Assembly: GCA_035764935.1 (NCBI GenBank)
Contig: DASTYK010000027.1
Coordinates: forward strand, 1 to 54,017
Direction of reading: 5' to 3'
Length of the DNA: 54,017 nt
Origin: Longimicrobiales bacterium
Lineage (GTDB): Bacteria; Gemmatimonadota; Gemmatimonadetes; Longimicrobiales; RSA9
Part shown: positions 49,840 to 54,017 of the stretch, in pieces
Numbering within the stretch: position 1 is the first letter of the stretch
Layout: every line of letters begins with the position of its first letter
The notes under the pieces: model-generated
The model's input: only the letters and a program-made list of their open reading frames with translations
What the model was told of the DNA's origin: nothing
The model's database searches: none
Program-made: the position numbers and the translations under genes

Positions 49840-52401
49840 ATGAGCCCGAGCCCGAATCCCCTCGCGGCGGCCGACGTGCTGCCGGACGATCTCCCGCCGG
49901 CCGATCTCTCGGAGAACGCGCGCATCGTGCTGAAGCGCCGCTACCTGAAGAAGGATGAGCGGGGCCGTCCGGTGGAGGAGCCGGAGCAGATGTTCTGGCG
50001 TGTCGCGCGCGTGATCGCGGAGGAGGATCGGAAGTATGGCGCGAGCGAGGGTGCGGTCGAGACGCTGGCGCGCGAGTTCTACCGGCTGATGACGCAGCGC
50101 CTGTTCGAGCCGAACTCGCCCACGCTGATGAACGCGGGCCGTCCGCTCGGCCAGCTGAGCGCGTGCTTCGTGCTGCCTGTCGAGGACGCGCTGTCGAACG
50201 GCAAGGACGGCATCTACGACACGCTGCGCTCCATGGCGCTGGTGCACCAGTCGGGTGGCGGCACCGGCTTCGCGTTTTCGCGGCTGCGTCCGTCCAACGA
50301 CGTCGTGAAGTCGACGATGGGCGTCGCGTCGGGCCCGGTGTCGTTCATGAAGCTGTATGACGCGTCGACGGAGGTCGTGAAGCAGGGCGGCACGCGTCGT
50401 GGCGCGAACATGGGCATTCTGCGCGTGGACCATCCGGACATCCGCGAGTTCATCACCTGCAAGCTGGACGTGACGCAGGTGACGAACTTCAACATCTCCG
50501 TGGCCGTGACGAACGAGTTCATGGAGGCGGTCAGGGCGGGCTCGAAGTACGAGCTGCTCTCGCCGCGCAACGGCGAGGTCGTGGGCGAGGAGGATGCGCG
50601 CGAGATCTTCGACCTGATCGTTCATGGTGCGTGGGCGACCGGTGAGCCGGGCGTGTTCTTCATCGATGCGGCGAACCGCTACAACCCGGTGCCGCACCTG
50701 GGCAGCTACGAGGCGACCAACCCGTGCGGCGAGCAGCCGCTGCTGCCGTACGACGTGTGCAACCTGGGCAGCGTGAATGTCGGCGCGTTCGTGAAGAGCG
50801 ATGCGCCGGCGAACGCGTCGTGGTCGGACCGGATCGACTGGGACGCGATGCGTCACGTGATCCACATGTCGACGCACTTCCTCGACAACGTGATCGACGC
50901 GAACAACTACCCGCTGCCGGAGATCACGGACCTGGCGCAGCGCATCCGCCGCATCGGCCTGGGTGTGATGGGCTACGCGGACCTGCTGGTGCGCGTGGGC
51001 GTGCAGTACAACAGCGAGGAGGGCATCCGGGTCGCGAACGAGCTGATGCGCTTCGTGGACGAGGAGTCCAAGCGCGCATCGGAGAAGCTGGCGGAGAACC
51101 GCGGCACGTTCCCCGAGTGGGAGCGCAGCATCTGGGGCCCCGACGCGACGTGCGCACGCGACGCGCAGGGCAACCGTGTCCGGCCGATGCGCCGCCTGCG
51201 CAACTGCAACGTGACCACCGTCGCACCGACGGGCACGATCTCGATCTTCGCCGACTGCTCGGGCGGCATCGAGCCGCTGTTCGCGGTTGCGTTCATGCGC
51301 AACCAGGCGGGCGCGCTGATGCCGGACGTGAACCGTGACTTCGTCGCGGCGGCAAAGGAAGGCGGCTGGTACTCCGAGGACCTGATGCGTCGCATCGCCG
51401 AGGAGGGGCACATCCACTTCGACGAGGTGCCGGCCGAGGTGCAGCGCGTGTTCGTGACCGCGCACGACGTGACGCCGGAGTGGCACATCCGCACGCAGGC
51501 GGCCTTCCAGGAGTGGGTCGACAGCGCGATCAGCAAGACGTGCAACTTCAAGCGCGAGTCGACGGAAGAGGACGTGCGCGAGATCTACCTGATGGCGTAC
51601 GAGCTGGGCTGCAAGGGCGTGACCGTCTACCGCGACGCCTCGCGTCCGCAGCAGGTGCTGTCGACAGGCAAGACGGCGAAGGAGGTGAGTGGTACTGCAG
51701 CGCCCTCCGCGGCGACGTCGCCGGCCGTCTCCGACCTCGAGGCGCAGCTCGCGGACGCACGCGAGACGATCCACCGGCTGCAGCACAACATCGAGGGGCT
51801 GCGCCACGAGCTGGCGGAAGAGGAAGCGCGCAACCAGAAGCGTCGCATCAAGCGCACGCGCCCGGCGGTGCTCCGCGGCTCCACGCGGCGCATGCCCTCG
51901 CCGCTCGGTGACCTGTATGTCACGGTGAACGAGGACGAGCATGCCCGGCCGTTCGAGGTGTTCGCGACGCTGGGCAAGGCCGGCGGTGCCGCGATGGCGG
52001 ACGTCGAGGCGATCGGCCGCCTGATCTCGCTCGGCCTGCGCTCGGGGATCTCGCTCGCCGACATCCACATGCAGCTGCGCGGCATCTCGTGCGACCGCGC
52101 CGTCGGGATCGGGCCGAACAAGGTGCTGTCCGTGCCGGACGCGATCGCGCAGGCGATCGCCCAGCACATGCAGGAGCGGGAAGGTGTGCAGCAGGAACTG
52201 CCGATGCCGCGGCCGGTCAGCTCACCCGCGCCCGCCGCGCCATCGGCAGGTAGTTCTGCCGCGCCGCAGGAATCGTTCGACCTGGGTGGCTATGACCCGG
52301 GCGAGACGTTCATCGGCACGTGCCCCGAGTGCAAGAGCGGGCTGCAGTTCATGGAAGGCTGCGTCAAGTGCCTCGCGTGCGGCTACTCGGAGTGCGGCTG
52401 A
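49840..52401 (+). CDS. nrdJ: Adenosylcobalamin-dependent ribonucleotide reductase (class II)
   Basis: An 853-residue class II reductase converting ribonucleotides to deoxyribonucleotides with a radical from adenosylcobalamin, independent of oxygen. C109 (LSACFVLP), N294-P-C296-G-E298 (NPCGEQ) and RNCNVTTVAPTGTI mark the active-site core. A coiled coil (~625-675) links to a TSCPD-like domain and a C-terminal CPEC...CVKCLACGYSEC tail that supplies redox or zinc-binding cysteines. ATG at 49840 follows GGAG by 9 bases; the upstream GTG at 49801 lies in the leader hairpin and is rejected. It stands alone, with no separate thioredoxin or nrdR gene adjacent, and ends at a strong terminator. Confidence 0.95.
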   Translation: MSPSPNPLAAADVLPDDLPPADLSENARIVLKRRYLKKDERGRPVEEPEQMFWRVARVIAEEDRKYGASEGAVETLAREFYRLMTQRLFEPNSPTLMNAGRPLGQLSACFVLPVEDALSNGKDGIYDTLRSMALVHQSGGGTGFAFSRLRPSNDVVKSTMGVASGPVSFMKLYDASTEVVKQGGTRRGANMGILRVDHPDIREFITCKLDVTQVTNFNISVAVTNEFMEAVRAGSKYELLSPRNGEVVGEEDAREIFDLIVHGAWATGEPGVFFIDAANRYNPVPHLGSYEATNPCGEQPLLPYDVCNLGSVNVGAFVKSDAPANASWSDRIDWDAMRHVIHMSTHFLDNVIDANNYPLPEITDLAQRIRRIGLGVMGYADLLVRVGVQYNSEEGIRVANELMRFVDEESKRASEKLAENRGTFPEWERSIWGPDATCARDAQGNRVRPMRRLRNCNVTTVAPTGTISIFADCSGGIEPLFAVAFMRNQAGALMPDVNRDFVAAAKEGGWYSEDLMRRIAEEGHIHFDEVPAEVQRVFVTAHDVTPEWHIRTQAAFQEWVDSAISKTCNFKRESTEEDVREIYLMAYELGCKGVTVYRDASRPQQVLSTGKTAKEVSGTAAPSAATSPAVSDLEAQLADARETIHRLQHNIEGLRHELAEEEARNQKRRIKRTRPAVLRGSTRRMPSPLGDLYVTVNEDEHARPFEVFATLGKAGGAAMADVEAIGRLISLGLRSGISLADIHMQLRGISCDRAVGIGPNKVLSVPDAIAQAIAQHMQEREGVQQELPMPRPVSSPAPAAPSAGSSAAPQESFDLGGYDPGETFIGTCPECKSGLQFMEGCVKCLACGYSECG

Positions 52402-52458
52402 TTCCGGTGCCGGCCTGAGGACGGGCCGGATGTAGTACCGTTCGCTTCAGTGCTGCAG

Positions 52459-52499
52459 GGAAGCGCCTTCGCCCGATGCCGGGGAAGGCGCTTCCGTTT
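52459..52499 (+). terminator. Intrinsic terminator after nrdJ
   Basis: A perfect 12-base-pair stem GGAAGCGCCTTC/GAAGGCGCTTCC (52459-52470 and 52484-52495) with a 13-base loop is followed by GTTTTC. This is the clearest rho-independent terminator in the window. Confidence 0.85.
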
Positions 52500-52778
52500 T
52501 CAATTGACCTGTCCCTGCTGCTGGCGGTGTTCCGGCGGATCCGATAGTCGAACGTCGGCTCCGATGGGTTCTCGGGGACGAGTGTCCTGATTTGCACACA
52601 GGGACGTGTGCTCTGCGAGGGACGCCGCTGTGTCCACGATACTCCACGAAGCGCATCGGGCCAACGGGTTTCGATGAATGCAATCGTGGTACGACGATTG
52701 ACTTCTCCTGTCCGGCAGATGTGCGCGCGCGGATGCCGCCTTACGCGCACACGATGTCTGCAGCTCAGGAGTCGAACG
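52500..52778. other. Intergenic region without recognised feature
   Basis: This 279-base stretch separates the nrdJ terminator from the next gene. I see no coding frame with a ribosome site, no RNA gene and no convincing promoter. Only the AGGAG ribosome site just before the ATG at 52779 is recognisable. Confidence 0.5.
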
Positions 52779-53276
52779 ATGTCTCTGCTTCGCCCCACTC
52801 TCCTCGCGGTCGGTTTCTTCGTCCTCAGCGGGACGGCTGCCGAAGCCCAGCGTGTGCCCTCGTCCGTGTGGACCCGCAGCGATGTGCGCCGGGACAGCCG
52901 CGATGGCCGCGACAGCGATTCGGATTCCGATTCGGACAGCGATCGGCGCCGCAACCGCAGCGTGTGGGACCGTTATCCGGATCGGGACCGCGACCGGGAT
53001 CGTGATCGCGCCCGCAATCGATATCCGACTACTGCCCGCGATGTCCTGCTCGGCCGCACGCGTGACCGCGACCGGCAGATCGACCGGATCCATGACGACT
53101 GGCACCGCCGCAACGACCGCTACAAGGGGTCGCGCGAGTGGGACCGTCGACACCAGGAGCTGCACAGGGATCTCGATCGCATGCGTCGCGACTCGGATCG
53201 CATGCGGCGGGATGGACGCTATGACTCCCGCCCCCGCAACAACGGCGCGGGCCGTGCGTCGGGGCGCGTCAACTGA
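52779..53276 (+). CDS. Secreted Asp/Arg-repeat protein
   Basis: A 165-residue exported protein. A clean signal peptide (SLLRPTLLAVGFFVLSGTAAEA) is followed by highly charged low-complexity sequence: an Asp-Ser repeat (DSDSDSDSDSD), then Asp-Arg repeats (DRDRDRDRDRAR), and a C-terminal helix rich in Arg, Asp and His (RRHQELHRDLDRMRRDSDRMRR). The mixed-charge repeats suggest a disordered or salt-bridge helical protein, perhaps binding cell-wall polymers or cations; this is inference. ATG at 52779 follows AGGAG by 8 bases; the frame is open upstream but lacks a ribosome site there. Confidence 0.68.
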   Translation: MSLLRPTLLAVGFFVLSGTAAEAQRVPSSVWTRSDVRRDSRDGRDSDSDSDSDSDRRRNRSVWDRYPDRDRDRDRDRARNRYPTTARDVLLGRTRDRDRQIDRIHDDWHRRNDRYKGSREWDRRHQELHRDLDRMRRDSDRMRRDGRYDSRPRNNGAGRASGRVN

Positions 53277-53307
53277 CGCCACCGCAAGCCGAAGCTGACG
53301 GTGAACG

Positions 53308-54017
53308 ATGAACGATTCCGGTACGACGCTCGAACATGATGCGGCGTCGCAAGCCTCGACGAACGTAGCGGCGCTGGCGCCGTCACCCTTGCCGGTGACG
53401 GCGCACGTGCTTCTGGCCCTGTGGGCCGTGGGCATGGTGCTGCTCGGAATCGAGACGCCGGAGCGCTACGAGTCGCTGCTTCAGGAGGACCGGTTCATCG
53501 AGTGGTGGACGGTGCCGCTGTTCGCCGTTGCCGGCGTGTTCGCGCTGCGCCGTGCCGTTCGTCACCGTCGCACTTTCGACGCTCTCGTTGGTCTCTTCTG
53601 CATCTTTGTCGCGGGCGAGGAGTTCAGCTGGGGGCAGCGCCTGCTGGGACTCACACCGCCTGCTCCGTTCCTGGAGCACAATTACCAGCAGGAGCTCACG
53701 CTCCACAACTTCGCCGACATCTTCGGACAGCCGAAGACGGTGCTGGTCCTCGCCCTGGCCGGCTTCGGCATCCTGCTTCCGCTCCTGTCGCTGAGCCGGC
53801 GCGGCCGCGAGCTGCTGGAGCGTGTCGGCGCCACGTCGCCGCGCATTGCTGCTGTCCCATGGTTCGCCCTGGCGATCACACTCCTCGTGACGTATCCGCT
53901 TTCGTTCACGGGGGAGTGGGTCGAGACGCTCGCCGGCGGCCTGTTCCTGCTGACCTACGCACCTGCCCCGCGCGATGCCGCCACGGCCGCCATGGCCGGC
54001 GCGGCCGTTGCACTCGG
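53308..54017 (+). CDS. Polytopic membrane protein with EEFSWGQR motif (3' end outside window)
   Basis: A partial protein of at least 236 residues whose reading frame runs off the window end. It has about six hydrophobic segments. Between segments 3 and 4 lies AGEEFSWGQRLLG, then EHNYQQELTLHNF, a pattern that recurs in bacterial membrane proteins of unknown function. The acidic and His residues there may bind a metal. The N-terminus (residues 1-30) is polar. ATG at 53308 is the first good start, 31 bases after the preceding stop; the ribosome site is weak. Confidence 0.75.
   Translation, partial: MNDSGTTLEHDAASQASTNVAALAPSPLPVTAHVLLALWAVGMVLLGIETPERYESLLQEDRFIEWWTVPLFAVAGVFALRRAVRHRRTFDALVGLFCIFVAGEEFSWGQRLLGLTPPAPFLEHNYQQELTLHNFADIFGQPKTVLVLALAGFGILLPLLSLSRRGRELLERVGATSPRIAAVPWFALAITLLVTYPLSFTGEWVETLAGGLFLLTYAPAPRDAATAAMAGAAVAL

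Noticed and set aside
49801-49840. GTG start for nrdJ at 49801
   Set aside because: It lies in the leader hairpin without a ribosome site; ATG at 49840 has GGAG at a good distance.
1-54017. tRNA, rRNA, CRISPR, prophage or insertion sequence
   Set aside because: No cloverleaf or T-loop sequence in intergenic DNA, no regularly spaced direct repeats with unique spacers, and no transposase, integrase or phage structural gene was seen.

Overview
The window is a GC-rich (about two-thirds G+C), densely packed bacterial chromosome segment. The gene content points to Gemmatimonadota or a close relative: an ADOP-type FtsX permease, a fused E1 alpha/beta dehydrogenase, a B12-dependent ribonucleotide reductase, an archaeal-type TIGR00300 protein, many secreted lipoproteins, and a dispersed intergenic element with CACNGAG-like units. 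That lineage call is an inference from family content; no rRNA or tRNA gene is present. I find 42 protein-coding genes (the last cut by the window edge) and no CRISPR array, insertion sequence or prophage.

Layout. 33-3263: a secreted sulfatase and a sodium/solute symporter. 3357-6920: DUF2188, TerB-like, SCO1/SenC, PAP2 phosphatase and a DHH phosphoesterase. 6917-12093 (minus strand): E1 alpha/beta fusion, PAS histidine kinase, alpha/beta hydrolase and a small unknown protein. 12270-15872 (plus strand): an overlapping run of two small proteins, a DedA-dephospho-CoA kinase fusion, a PHP phosphoesterase and an NrnA-like DHH enzyme. 15951-17770: the TIGR00300 protein and an unknown protein, closed by a strong hairpin. 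17926-18405: a Fur regulator behind its own Fur-like operator. 18753-21859: divergent speA and speB (arginine to agmatine to putrescine). 21924-24311: ADOP permease. 24375-29535 (minus strand): DUF6438 lipoprotein, metzincin lipoprotein and a type I phosphodiesterase. 29534-30259: CcdA. 30324-32584 (minus strand): ABC exporter and response regulator. 32819-33667: a glycine-zipper lipoprotein behind a sigma-54-like promoter.

34100-49191 looks like a cell-envelope turnover region. Gamma-glutamyltransferase and an M20 amidohydrolase diverge from murQ-anmK. These are followed by a GT39-like membrane protein, an aldo/keto reductase, a sodium/solute symporter, an N-acetylmuramoyl-L-alanine amidase lipoprotein and a large metallopeptidase-propeller-barrel protein. 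MurQ plus AnmK is a recognised route for reusing anhydro-MurNAc, and the amidase cuts peptidoglycan outside the cytoplasm. 49840-52401 is the class II ribonucleotide reductase, preceded by a promoter with an NrdR-box-like tandem and a leader hairpin. The window ends with an Asp/Arg-repeat secreted protein and a partial membrane protein.

Most notable observations: the DedA-CoaE fusion beside two phosphoesterases of families that include 3',5'-ADP phosphatases; three copies of a hairpin-bearing intergenic element, one of which appears to supply part of a lipoprotein signal peptide; the NrdR-like tandem; the sigma-54-like promoter; divergent genes whose start codons share the bases CATG; and an ABC exporter half with Asp in place of the catalytic Glu.
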